A DNA stretch of 5,762 nucleotides from Gammaproteobacteria bacterium (GTDB taxonomy: Bacteria; Pseudomonadota; Gammaproteobacteria; Pseudomonadales; Azotimanducaceae). The DNA lies in contig PBGU01000015.1 of assembly GCA_002719135.1 (NCBI GenBank), positions 1-5,762 on the forward strand. The letters run 5' to 3'. How positions within the stretch are numbered: the first letter of the stretch is position 1; each line of letters opens with the position of its first letter. The position numbers and the translations under genes are program-made. Below the pieces are notes generated by a model. It searched no databases and was not told the DNA's origin. It saw only the letters and a program-made list of their open reading frames with translations. Positions 1 to 5,703 of the stretch are shown here, in pieces.

Positions 1-430
1 CTCCCGGCTCGCCGATGGCATGCAGTGCCCCGGACAACCCGATGTAATTAATGTCGTGACCGGCGGCCTGCGCAAGAGGTCCATCTTGACCCCATCCCGT
101 CATACGCCCGTACACCAACTTTTCGTTGCGCGCCATGCACTCGTCCGGGCCCAACCCAAGCCGTTCCGTTACACCCGGTCTGAAACCTTCAAAAAGGGCG
201 TCGGCTGATTCAACCAATTTGAGTACGATCTCGATTCCCTCAGGTTTTTTTAGGTCAACGGCCACCGACTGGCGATTGCGTTGAAGCACGTCTTTGGGTG
301 CCCCAACACCCTTCGCGATCCGATCCACTCGGATGACTTCTGCCCCCATATCCGACAACATCATGCCGCAGAACGGCCCCGGACCTATGCCGGCGAGTTC
401 AATGATGCGGAAACCATTTAGCGGACCCAT
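1..430 (-). CDS. Alpha-methylacyl-CoA racemase (CoA-transferase family III fold), 5' part only
   Basis: The first 143 residues are visible; the rest lies beyond the left edge of the window. The protein opens MGPLNGFRIIELAGIGPGPF and continues CGMMLSDMGAEVIRVDR, the very conserved N-terminus of AMACR/Mcr racemases in the CaiB/BaiF family III CoA-transferase superfamily. Near the edge it carries GHDINYIGLSGAL. His125 in GHDINY corresponds to the catalytic histidine of the racemase group; the partner aspartate would lie just outside the window. Family knowledge: these enzymes interconvert the (R) and (S) epimers of 2-methylacyl-CoA thioesters in the cytosol, feeding branched-chain or sterol side-chain beta-oxidation. 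The ATG at 430-428 is chosen because it matches the family N-terminus and follows a strong purine-rich ribosome binding site. A CoA-transferase paralogue cannot be fully excluded from the N-terminal half, but ELAGIGPGPF and GHDINY favour the racemase. The gene reads away from the esterase-miaE cluster. Confidence 0.9.
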   Translation of the reverse strand, partial: MGPLNGFRIIELAGIGPGPFCGMMLSDMGAEVIRVDRIAKGVGAPKDVLQRNRQSVAVDLKKPEGIEIVLKLVESADALFEGFRPGVTERLGLGPDECMARNEKLVYGRMTGWGQDGPLAQAAGHDINYIGLSGALHAIGEPG

Positions 431-434
431 AACG

Positions 435-442
435 CTCCTCCC
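435..442 (-). promoter_or_regulatory. Ribosome binding site of the racemase gene
   Basis: On the minus strand the bases GGGAGGAG lie 4 nt upstream of the racemase ATG at 430-428. This is the clearest Shine-Dalgarno match in the window and fixes the racemase start. Confidence 0.75.
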
Positions 443-484
443 ATACCTGCAATCGTTGGAGTGTATCCGGGATATCGACGCGAA

Positions 485-820
485 TCAGCTTTCCCTTATT
501 GGGAATCCCGCTGACTCAATAACTACGCGTTCGCCGATCCAAGAAACAGAGTAGTAACGCACGTAAGTGCTGGCAGCCGGTACCACGATGATGCACGACA
601 GTACACCGATATTCCCGTTCAAGAGATTGGGGGACCCCGCCTGAAAGCCTTGGTCAATAATCAACCGCAGGCCTTGACCCACAACTAATGTGACGGACGC
701 GGTGAACACTAACGCGAAAGATGCAGCAACTACCCGCCACCGATACGACGTCAAAAAATCGAGTGCTGGCCTTAAACTTTTTAGACTCTGACCGGCATGC
801 CGTTCCAACTCGTCAACCAT
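485..820 (-). pseudogene. Truncated N-terminus of an MsbA-like ABC exporter (remnant)
   Basis: This minus-strand frame encodes 111 residues from an ATG at 820. Residues about 14-100 look like the start of the transmembrane domain of a type IV ABC exporter (MsbA/lipid-exporter-like half transporter). They include SLRPALDFLTSYRWRVV, a first hydrophobic helix at about 29-48, the conserved stretch LRLIIDQGF (51-59), and a second hydrophobic segment at about 70-85 leading into YYSVSWIGERVV (89-100). After GERVV the family continues with a basic helix, four more membrane helices and an ATP-binding domain, roughly 500 residues in all. Here the similarity ends abruptly near position 520, 11 unrelated codons follow, and the frame stops at 485. 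No Walker A, signature or Walker B motif occurs in the minus-strand sequence available to it, and the racemase gene begins 54 nt on. The frame stays open upstream of 820, but that part is antisense to the esterase and is probably not coding. No good ribosome binding site precedes the ATG. A short expressed membrane peptide is possible but less likely than a deletion remnant. Confidence 0.75.
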
Positions 821-919
821 GAGGACAATATGGCGAGAAGAGGAAGATCCGTCATAACCCGACACATTCCACGAACAAACGGAATTGAAAAAACGGCGCG
901 TTCCTGCTGAACTCCCTGC

Positions 920-1570
920 ATGACGCTTGAAACTATCGAAATTGATCCAGCGGAAACGCCCTCTGGCACCGTCATTTGGCTTCACGGCCTTGGTGCAGAC
1001 GGTCACGACTTCGAATCCATCGTTCCCGAGTTAAACTTGGAAGTTCCTATCCGTTTCGTCTTCCCCCACGCGCCGGAGCGCCCCGTCACCATCAACGGGG
1101 GTATGGAAATGCGGGCTTGGTACGACATTGACCCCGGTTCGCCGCTTTCGGGAACGGATGAGATTCGCATGTCGGCCGCTGCGGTTCAGGAACTTGTAGA
1201 CGCTGAAAATCACAAAGGTATCCCGACCGATCGAATCGTACTCGCGGGCTTTTCACAGGGTGGGGTCGTTGCCTTGCACTTGGGTTTGCGGGCCGAATAT
1301 CGATTCGCGGGTTTGATGGCGCTATCCACGTACGTTCACGATCATGAGAACGTCGGCACCGAAGTCAGTTTCGTGAGCATCGATACCCCCATTTTCATGG
1401 CGCATGGAATCGCCGACCCGATGATTCCCATCACTCGCGCAGTAACTTCGCGCGAAGCTCTGACAAACCTCAATTACCAGGTCGATTGGCGCGAATACGG
1501 GATGGGACATCATGTTTGTCCCGAAGAACTCGTCGACATCAAAGGGTTTCTGGAGCGCGTACTTTCTTGA
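920..1570 (+). CDS. Carboxylesterase / lysophospholipase-type serine hydrolase (alpha/beta hydrolase)
   Basis: This 216-residue protein has the usual length of the phospholipase/carboxylesterase family (EstB, acyl-protein-thioesterase-like; Abhydrolase_2). The order of elements is complete: a strand and oxyanion loop VIWLHGLGADGHDF (18-31); FVFPHAPERPVT (47-57); the cap-region motif MRAWYDI (64-70); the nucleophile elbow GFSQGG with Ser112; the acid loop GIADPMIP with Asp166; and GMGHHVCPEE with catalytic His197. No signal peptide is seen, so the enzyme should be cytosolic. It should hydrolyse short- to medium-chain carboxylic or thio-esters; the physiological substrate cannot be read from sequence. 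The ATG at 920 puts MTLETIEI about 14 residues before the first strand, as in homologues. No Shine-Dalgarno is obvious. A TTGAAA at 885-890 could be a -35 box, but its -10 partner (908-913) is poor. It is the first gene of the plus-strand cluster, diverging from the ABC remnant, and its stop overlaps the miaE start. Confidence 0.93.
   Translation: MTLETIEIDPAETPSGTVIWLHGLGADGHDFESIVPELNLEVPIRFVFPHAPERPVTINGGMEMRAWYDIDPGSPLSGTDEIRMSAAAVQELVDAENHKGIPTDRIVLAGFSQGGVVALHLGLRAEYRFAGLMALSTYVHDHENVGTEVSFVSIDTPIFMAHGIADPMIPITRAVTSREALTNLNYQVDWREYGMGHHVCPEELVDIKGFLERVLS
1552..1570 (+). promoter_or_regulatory. Translational-coupling junction esterase/miaE (GGAG ... TTGA)
   Basis: GGAG at 1552-1555 sits 11 nt before a TTG at 1567-1569. 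This TTG shares two bases with the esterase TGA stop (1568-1570), giving a TTGA overlap. The arrangement is the TTG equivalent of the common ATGA stop/start coupling. It decides the miaE start, because the only ATG farther upstream in frame (1486) would add 27 residues encoded inside the esterase gene. Confidence 0.55.
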
Positions 1571-2133
1571 AGCTTGAAACCGCCGTCGCCACCAAGACCG
1601 AATGGCTCACGGCAGTCCTCTCCGATTTCGATGCTTTTTTACAAGACCATGCATCGGCAGAAAAGAAAGCATCGGGGATGGCTCTCAATATCGCTTCGCA
1701 TTATCCCGACCAACCCGCCATCTTGAGAGCGATGTGCGATCTGGCTGTGGAAGAACTAACTCACTACCGGGAAGTCGTGAAACTTCTCATTAGTCGAGGC
1801 ATACAACCAGGCCCCGATCGTCGGGACACCTATATTCGTGCGCTCAATCAAGAAATCCGTAGCGGATCAAACGCTTTCCTAATCGACCGACTTTTGGTGG
1901 GTGCAATCGTCGAATATCGAGGAAACGAACGCTTTACCTTAGTTGCCCACGCAATTGAAGATCCGAAATTGCGACGTTTTTACGAAAGTATCGCGGAAAG
2001 TGAAGCGCGTCATTTCGAGTTGTTCTTGAAACTGGCAGACCTCGTCGGCGGTACGCAAAATCGCTTGGATACACTTCTCGAAGCTGAGGCGCGAATACTA
2101 ACTAATGTGCCGCTGAGAGCGGCGCTCCACTAG
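1567..2133 (+). CDS. miaE: tRNA-(ms2io6A) hydroxylase MiaE (diiron monooxygenase)
   Basis: From the TTG at 1567 the protein is 188 residues, close to the short MiaE form. Visible diiron-type ligands lie in a ferritin-like four-helix pattern: Glu32 in DHASAEKKASGMAL, Glu63 and His66 in VEELTHYREV (an ExxH), Glu116 in IVEYRGNERF, and Glu146 with His149 in SEARHFELF (a second ExxH). The C-terminus VPLRAALH also matches the family ending. Family knowledge: MiaE uses O2 to hydroxylate the isopentenyl group of 2-methylthio-N6-isopentenyl-A37 in UNN-decoding tRNAs, giving ms2io6A, and depends on MiaA and MiaB acting first. The long ATG version (1486) adds an Arg/Ser-rich leader read out of frame from the esterase catalytic region, so I reject it. 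The gene overlaps the esterase stop and is followed 4 nt later by the glycosyltransferase gene, so the three are probably one transcript. Confidence 0.93.
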   Translation: MKLETAVATKTEWLTAVLSDFDAFLQDHASAEKKASGMALNIASHYPDQPAILRAMCDLAVEELTHYREVVKLLISRGIQPGPDRRDTYIRALNQEIRSGSNAFLIDRLLVGAIVEYRGNERFTLVAHAIEDPKLRRFYESIAESEARHFELFLKLADLVGGTQNRLDTLLEAEARILTNVPLRAALH

Positions 2134-2137
2134 CCGA

Positions 2138-3301
2138 TTGAAGCATCCTATTGATCAGTACCTCGAACGCTATGCCGAGCCCGAAGCTAGGGATCGGCAG
2201 CGGTTGAATAAACGCTTTCGACACGTTGTGGTCATCCCCGCGTACGACGAGCCAGTTGAGTTCGCACGTGAAATGCTCAGCACGCTCGGGCCGAACGTTC
2301 TCATGATCGTCGTTGTCAACGTGCCAGATAACATTAACCCGCGAAGCCCAATGTACCAGCGCTCGCGAAGGTTACTTCAACACCTTAGCGCTCCGAATCT
2401 GCTTACGGTGGATCGCGTCAATCAGCCGATCCCGAAAAACCAAGGTGTCGGCCTCGCGAGAAAAATAGGTGCCGATGCCGCGCTCGGATATATCCGCGAT
2501 GGAACGATCGACCAACCCTACATCTATTCAGTCGACGCCGATGTACAACTGCCAAACGGATACATCCCTTCGATACCGCGGACTGAAGGGGCGTATCTTT
2601 ATTCCTACCGTCATGTGTCGACCGATCCGGAGGTTCTACGTCGAGCCGAGCTCTACGAGCTTCACATGCGCCATTACGTCGCTGGCCTTCGCTTGGCAGG
2701 CTCGCCCTACGCATTCCACACGCTCGGCAGCACGATCAGCGTTTCTGCCACAGCCTACGCTCAAGTCCGCGGATTTCCGCGGCGAGACGCAGCAGAAGAT
2801 TTTTATTTCCTGAATAAGTTAAGCAAGGTGTCCAAGATCCATCTGCTCGGATCACCCGAAATCGTAATCAATGCGCGCACATCGCACCGAGTACCCTTCG
2901 GGACGGGTCCATCCATAGCATCGATTACGGAGCCGGACGATTGCTACCTGAGTTATCACCCGCAGTCGTTCGAATACCTCCGAGACGTGATCAATGCAAT
3001 CTCCACAAAAAACGAGGACTCGCTCGAAGGGCCCTCTGCAACGACCATGAAACAGCTAGGCTATTTCGATTTCGTCTCCCGAGACCCAAGCGTTCGGCAA
3101 CGTCATGAGTGGTTTGATGGCTTCAAAACGCTTCGTTTCATTCATCTAATGCGCGCTGTTTTACCAGACGTTCCACTCTTACATAGCCTCAACCATCATT
3201 CGCCAAACCCACCCCCCGACCGAACCGATTTGATTAGTAAATTACGTCTCGAAGATCGAAAGCCAAGGATATTAGGCGTCCCCGCCATCCAATATCGCTG
3301 A
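2138..3301 (+). CDS. GT2-like glycosyltransferase (GT-A fold), substrate unknown
   Basis: This is a 387-residue protein with no signal peptide or membrane helix, so probably cytosolic. It begins a Rossmann-like strand at HVVVIPAYDEP (29-39), as in family 2 glycosyltransferases. It then has NQGVGLARKIGADAAL (101-116), typical of the nucleotide-sugar site; a DxD-type metal/nucleotide motif SVDADVQLP with Asp133 and Asp135; and the acceptor-side pattern GSTISVSATAYAQVRGFP (197-214) followed by AAEDFYFLNKL, where Glu220-Asp221 fit the GT2 ED catalytic motif. A lineage-specific stretch RTSHRVPFGTG (247-257) and a roughly 130-residue C-terminal part of unknown role follow. The inference is an inverting sugar transferase; donor and acceptor cannot be named. 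The start is TTG at 2138: an in-frame stop lies at 2114-2116, and the first in-frame ATG is beyond the first motif. It begins 4 nt after the miaE stop, with no strong ribosome binding site, so it may rely on coupled translation. Confidence 0.8.
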   Translation: MKHPIDQYLERYAEPEARDRQRLNKRFRHVVVIPAYDEPVEFAREMLSTLGPNVLMIVVVNVPDNINPRSPMYQRSRRLLQHLSAPNLLTVDRVNQPIPKNQGVGLARKIGADAALGYIRDGTIDQPYIYSVDADVQLPNGYIPSIPRTEGAYLYSYRHVSTDPEVLRRAELYELHMRHYVAGLRLAGSPYAFHTLGSTISVSATAYAQVRGFPRRDAAEDFYFLNKLSKVSKIHLLGSPEIVINARTSHRVPFGTGPSIASITEPDDCYLSYHPQSFEYLRDVINAISTKNEDSLEGPSATTMKQLGYFDFVSRDPSVRQRHEWFDGFKTLRFIHLMRAVLPDVPLLHSLNHHSPNPPPDRTDLISKLRLEDRKPRILGVPAIQYR

Positions 3302-3351
3302 CAGCAGAACCTCCCTGAGTTGTTCGTTTTCGTAGACCACCTTGTATCCGA

Positions 3352-3363
3352 TTGGAATTCCAA
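3352..3363. repeat. Perfect 12-bp palindrome TTGGAATTCCAA
   Basis: TTGGAATTCCAA reads identically on both strands. It lies in the non-coding spacer about 110 bp upstream of the candidate argC -10 element. It is flanked on both sides by GTATCC (3344-3349 and 3364-3369). A dimeric regulator could bind it, but it does not match the arginine-repressor box, and the distance to the promoter is large. Function unknown. Confidence 0.35.
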
Positions 3364-3381
3364 GTATCCAGTGGCTGATGC

Positions 3382-3423
3382 ACCGATTCCCGATTACAAC
3401 CCGGCGACGACCCTTGAATCGGT
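3382..3423. repeat. 8-bp inverted repeat ACCGATTC / GAATCGGT with 26-nt loop
   Basis: ACCGATTC at 3382-3389 pairs perfectly with GAATCGGT at 3416-3423 across a 26-nt loop. The core CCGATT also occurs directly at 3348-3353 and 3390-3395. No T-run follows, so it is not a standard intrinsic terminator. It could be an RNA hairpin or an operator upstream of argC, or chance. Confidence 0.35.
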
Positions 3424-3473
3424 CGCTTCAAACAGCACCGCAATCACTCAAGAGCTCTGAAACACGCTGTCCC

Positions 3474-3482
3474 TGGTAGAAT
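3474..3482 (+). promoter_or_regulatory. Candidate extended -10 promoter of argC
   Basis: TGGTAGAAT contains an extended -10 (TGn) followed by TAGAAT, five of six matches to TATAAT. A CTGAAA at 3457-3462 is a possible -35, but its 14-bp spacing is short. Transcription would start roughly 25 nt before the argC GTG. This is a sequence-match call only. Confidence 0.4.
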
Positions 3483-3512
3483 GCACGCTCGCAAAGTTTC
3501 CGAGCAGATATC

Positions 3513-4457
3513 GTGTCAGCGAGCGCTAGGATCTTCATTGATGGCCAAGCAGGCACCACGGGGCTTGAGATTACCGAGCGCCTCACGGCCAGGGACGACA
3601 TCGAGCTCTTAAGCATTGATAACGAGCAACGCAAAAGACCCGAAACGAGGCGCGAGTGTTTTGAATCGGCTGACTTGGTCGTTCTCTGCCTTCCTGACGA
3701 TGCGGCCCGCGAAGCGATAAAGCTCTCCGAGACAACGCGTTTTATCGACGCAAGCACCGCCCATCGCGTCGACGATAGGTGGGTATATGGGCTTCCTGAA
3801 CTTACGCCAGACCAACGGAATGCCATACGAGAATCTCGCCTGGTTTCAAATCCAGGTTGTTACGCGACCGGGTTCGTCCTGAGTATCCGGCCGCTTGTGG
3901 ACGAAAATATTGTTTCGAAAAGTGCCTTAATTCGAACCCATGCGGTGTCCGGCTATTCTGGTGGCGGAAGGAAGCTGATCGAGCAGTACTCGCGAGCCGT
4001 TGAAGACGAACAACCCACGCGTCCATACGCATTTAATTTAAGCCACAAACACCTCCCCGAAATGCAACGCTACGCCGGTCTAGACATTGCACCTTTCTTT
4101 ATGCCGAGCGTTGGAAATTTTTTTCAGGGTATGTTGGTCCAAACGCCCTTATTTTTGCAGGAACTCAATCGTTCGGTTCAGCCAAAAGATCTTGTTGAAA
4201 TCTACCAAAACCGCTACGCCGGTGAACCGTTTGTGAGGGTCATCGAAGCGCCCTTGGATAACGAACTTGATGAAGGCTATCTATCACCCACCGCCTGCAA
4301 TGGCAGTAACCGTATTGACTTGATGGTGTTCGGGCGCGACCAACAAATCCTCGTTGTCGCTCGACTGGATAACCTCGGTAAGGGAGCCGCGGGCGCCGCC
4401 GTCCAAAACCTCAATCTCATGTTAGGTCGCGAAGAAAGTTCCGGCATTTCGGAATGA
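3513..4457 (+). CDS. argC: N-acetyl-gamma-glutamyl-phosphate reductase, type 2
   Basis: This 314-residue protein has the length of the shorter 'type 2' ArgC group. It catalyses the NADPH-dependent reduction of N-acetylglutamyl-5-phosphate to the semialdehyde, the third step of arginine/ornithine synthesis, in the cytosol. Visible features in order: the N-terminal dinucleotide loop IFIDGQAGTTGLEI (7-20); STAHRVDDRWVYGLPEL (81-97); the catalytic cysteine in LVSNPGCYATG (Cys116); AVSGYSGGGRKLI (144-156); the histidine-containing LSHKHLPEM (176-184); and the C-terminal NLGKGAAGAAVQNLNLM (287-303), which returns to the NADP site. All expected catalytic positions are present, so it should be active. 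The GTG at 3513 is the only plausible start: the frame has a TAG at 3477-3479 just upstream, and the first motif begins at residue 7. The ribosome binding site is weak. The stop overlaps the next gene's ATG (ATGA at 4454-4457). Confidence 0.95.
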   Translation: MSASARIFIDGQAGTTGLEITERLTARDDIELLSIDNEQRKRPETRRECFESADLVVLCLPDDAAREAIKLSETTRFIDASTAHRVDDRWVYGLPELTPDQRNAIRESRLVSNPGCYATGFVLSIRPLVDENIVSKSALIRTHAVSGYSGGGRKLIEQYSRAVEDEQPTRPYAFNLSHKHLPEMQRYAGLDIAPFFMPSVGNFFQGMLVQTPLFLQELNRSVQPKDLVEIYQNRYAGEPFVRVIEAPLDNELDEGYLSPTACNGSNRIDLMVFGRDQQILVVARLDNLGKGAAGAAVQNLNLMLGREESSGISE

Positions 4458-5698
4458 GCAATAATTCAGTTAACCCGCAAACCGTGAGGGCTCTCGAATC
4501 ACGATGGGACGAACTCCGGCGAAACCCGCTGACATTGGACCTCACGAGGGGAAAGCCGGCTCCTGAACAATTGGCTCTTTCCGATGCTCTCGATGGCATC
4601 CTCAGCGGTGATTACCGGCTCGAGGATGGCACGGATGCGAGAAATTACGGCGGGTTGCGTGGTATTCCGGAAGCTCGTCGACTCGGCGCTCAGCTGCTTG
4701 GGACGGATCCCGAAAACATCATTGTGTGCGGCAATTCGAGCTTGCAAGCGATGCAACTGGTCATGGACGCGGCGATGCGCTATGGGCTTTGCGACGAGCG
4801 TTTCAGTGCGCTGGGGTCGGCCCACGCTGTTGTCCCAGTACCTGGATACGACCGTCATTTCGCGCTGACGGAATCGTTTGATATCGAAATGATCCCGGTA
4901 CCAATGACCGCGACCGGTCCAGATATGGACACCTTAGAGGAGACCATCCGTTCGGACAGCCAATGTCGATTTCTTTGGTGCGTACCGAAATATTCCAATC
5001 CCACGGGGTGTATTTACGACCCAGCTACGGTCGATCGAATTGCGGCACTTCCAAACAAAGCCCATGGGCCATTGCTAATCCTTTGGGACAACGCTTACGC
5101 CGTCCATGACTTCAATTTCCCGAAGGCAGAACTGGCGCCAATACTCACGAGCGCCCGTAAACATGGAACAGACGACAGCATTGTCATGTTTGCATCGACG
5201 TCCAAAATCACGTTTGCCGGCGGTGGCATCGCATTTATCGGCGGATCAGAGACAACGTTAAACGCGATTGAAGCGAGGCTCGCAGTCATGACGATCGGGC
5301 CAGATAAAGTGAATCAGCTGCGCCATGCCAAATTCTTGAATGGGCGCGTTGACGATCACATGGCTGCTCACGCCCGAATCCTCAAGCCAAAGTTCGAAAC
5401 GGTTGAACGCAGCCTACAAACACACCTGGGAAATCGTGACCTTGCTACTTGGACGCGACCCGATGGTGGTTACTTTGTGACGCTTTCAACCGCCCCCGGT
5501 TTCGCCACCCAAGTCGTTGCCATGGCTGCCACTGCTGGCGTCGTGCTAACGCCGGCTGGGGCAACGTTTCCTTATGGACATGATCCCGAAGACTCTGTGA
5601 TCCGAATTGCACCCACGTTCGCCTCCAATGACGAAATCGAAAAAGCAATAGAAATTCTTGCAGTTTGTCTTGAACTGTCAATGCGTAGGAGTTCTTGA
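4454..5698 (+). CDS. Aspartate aminotransferase, subgroup Ic (PLP-dependent, fold type I)
   Basis: This 414-residue protein resembles the aspartate-aminotransferase group typified by the corynebacterial AspT-like enzymes (Asp_aminotransf family). Landmarks: LTLDLTRGKPAPEQL (26-40); ARNYGGLRGIPEARRLGAQL (62-81); the phosphate-binding GNSSLQAM (93-100); VPVPGYDRHF (127-136); PKYSNPTG with Asn182; WDNAYAVHDF with Asp212 (PLP pyridine nitrogen) and Tyr215; the Schiff-base lysine Lys251 in STSKITFAGGG; DGGYFVTLS (337-345); and IRIAPTF with Arg384 for the substrate alpha-carboxylate. It is expected to transfer amino groups between aspartate/glutamate and 2-oxo acids in the cytosol. Other amino-acid substrates are possible because this subgroup is thinly characterised. 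The ATG lies inside the argC stop (ATGA), implying coupled translation and a shared amino-acid role. No strong separate ribosome binding site is visible. Confidence 0.9.
   Translation: MSNNSVNPQTVRALESRWDELRRNPLTLDLTRGKPAPEQLALSDALDGILSGDYRLEDGTDARNYGGLRGIPEARRLGAQLLGTDPENIIVCGNSSLQAMQLVMDAAMRYGLCDERFSALGSAHAVVPVPGYDRHFALTESFDIEMIPVPMTATGPDMDTLEETIRSDSQCRFLWCVPKYSNPTGCIYDPATVDRIAALPNKAHGPLLILWDNAYAVHDFNFPKAELAPILTSARKHGTDDSIVMFASTSKITFAGGGIAFIGGSETTLNAIEARLAVMTIGPDKVNQLRHAKFLNGRVDDHMAAHARILKPKFETVERSLQTHLGNRDLATWTRPDGGYFVTLSTAPGFATQVVAMAATAGVVLTPAGATFPYGHDPEDSVIRIAPTFASNDEIEKAIEILAVCLELSMRRSS
5687..5691 (+). promoter_or_regulatory. Ribosome binding site for the right-edge gene
   Basis: AGGAG lies inside the last codons of the aminotransferase gene. 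It is 12 nt before the ATG at 5704 and only 3 nt before an in-frame TTG at 5695 that overlaps the aminotransferase TGA. Neither spacing is ideal, so the start of the downstream gene stays open between the two. Confidence 0.45.
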
Positions 5699-5703
5699 TC
5701 CAA

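Larger units (their letters stand above)
3302..3512 (+). other. Spacer between the two plus-strand clusters; no assigned gene
   Basis: These 211 bp separate the glycosyltransferase stop from argC and are the longest stretch without an assigned gene. They contain a perfect 12-bp palindrome (3352-3363), an 8-bp inverted repeat (3382-3389 / 3416-3423), several copies of CCGATT and a candidate promoter (about 3474-3482). I see no hairpin followed by a T-run, so no classical terminator. Two frames stay open here: the plus-strand phase of the glycosyltransferase runs 52 more codons after its TGA, to a stop at 3458-3460; and a minus-strand frame (3427 to 3272, 51 codons) ends inside the glycosyltransferase 3' end. 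Neither has a convincing start codon or a family match, so neither is annotated as a gene. Confidence 0.6.

Noticed and set aside
455..500. Possible promoter for the racemase on the minus strand (CTGATT, 17 bp, TACACT)
   Set aside because: The -35 matches only three of six consensus bases; not distinguishable from chance.
885..913. Possible promoter TTGAAA (885-890) plus TGAACT (908-913) for the esterase
   Set aside because: The spacing is right at 17 bp, but the -10 matches only three of six bases, so it is too weak to annotate.
821..1006. Upstream extension of the ABC remnant frame to an ATG at 1006 on the minus strand
   Set aside because: The extension is antisense to the esterase N-terminus, has low-complexity Ser/Arg-rich content and shows no transporter similarity. 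The ATG at 820 sits where homologues begin.
1486..1566. Longer miaE reading starting at the ATG at 1486
   Set aside because: The added 27 residues come from the esterase's catalytic-histidine region in another frame and have no MiaE similarity.
2418..2714. 98-codon minus-strand frame inside the glycosyltransferase gene
   Set aside because: It is Arg/His-rich shadow translation opposite a gene with clear motifs; no family resemblance.
3382..3423. Inverted repeat as an intrinsic terminator for the esterase-miaE-glycosyltransferase transcript
   Set aside because: The stem is only 8 bp with a 26-nt loop and has no following T-run, so it lacks the usual terminator form.
3428..3826. 132-codon minus-strand frame across the argC 5' end
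   Set aside because: Its composition is Ser/Ala/Arg-rich antisense to well-conserved ArgC motifs, with no recognisable domain.
4499..4858. Opposite-strand frame of 119 codons within the aminotransferase gene
   Set aside because: It is a shadow of the PLP-enzyme coding sequence; no motif or independent start signal.
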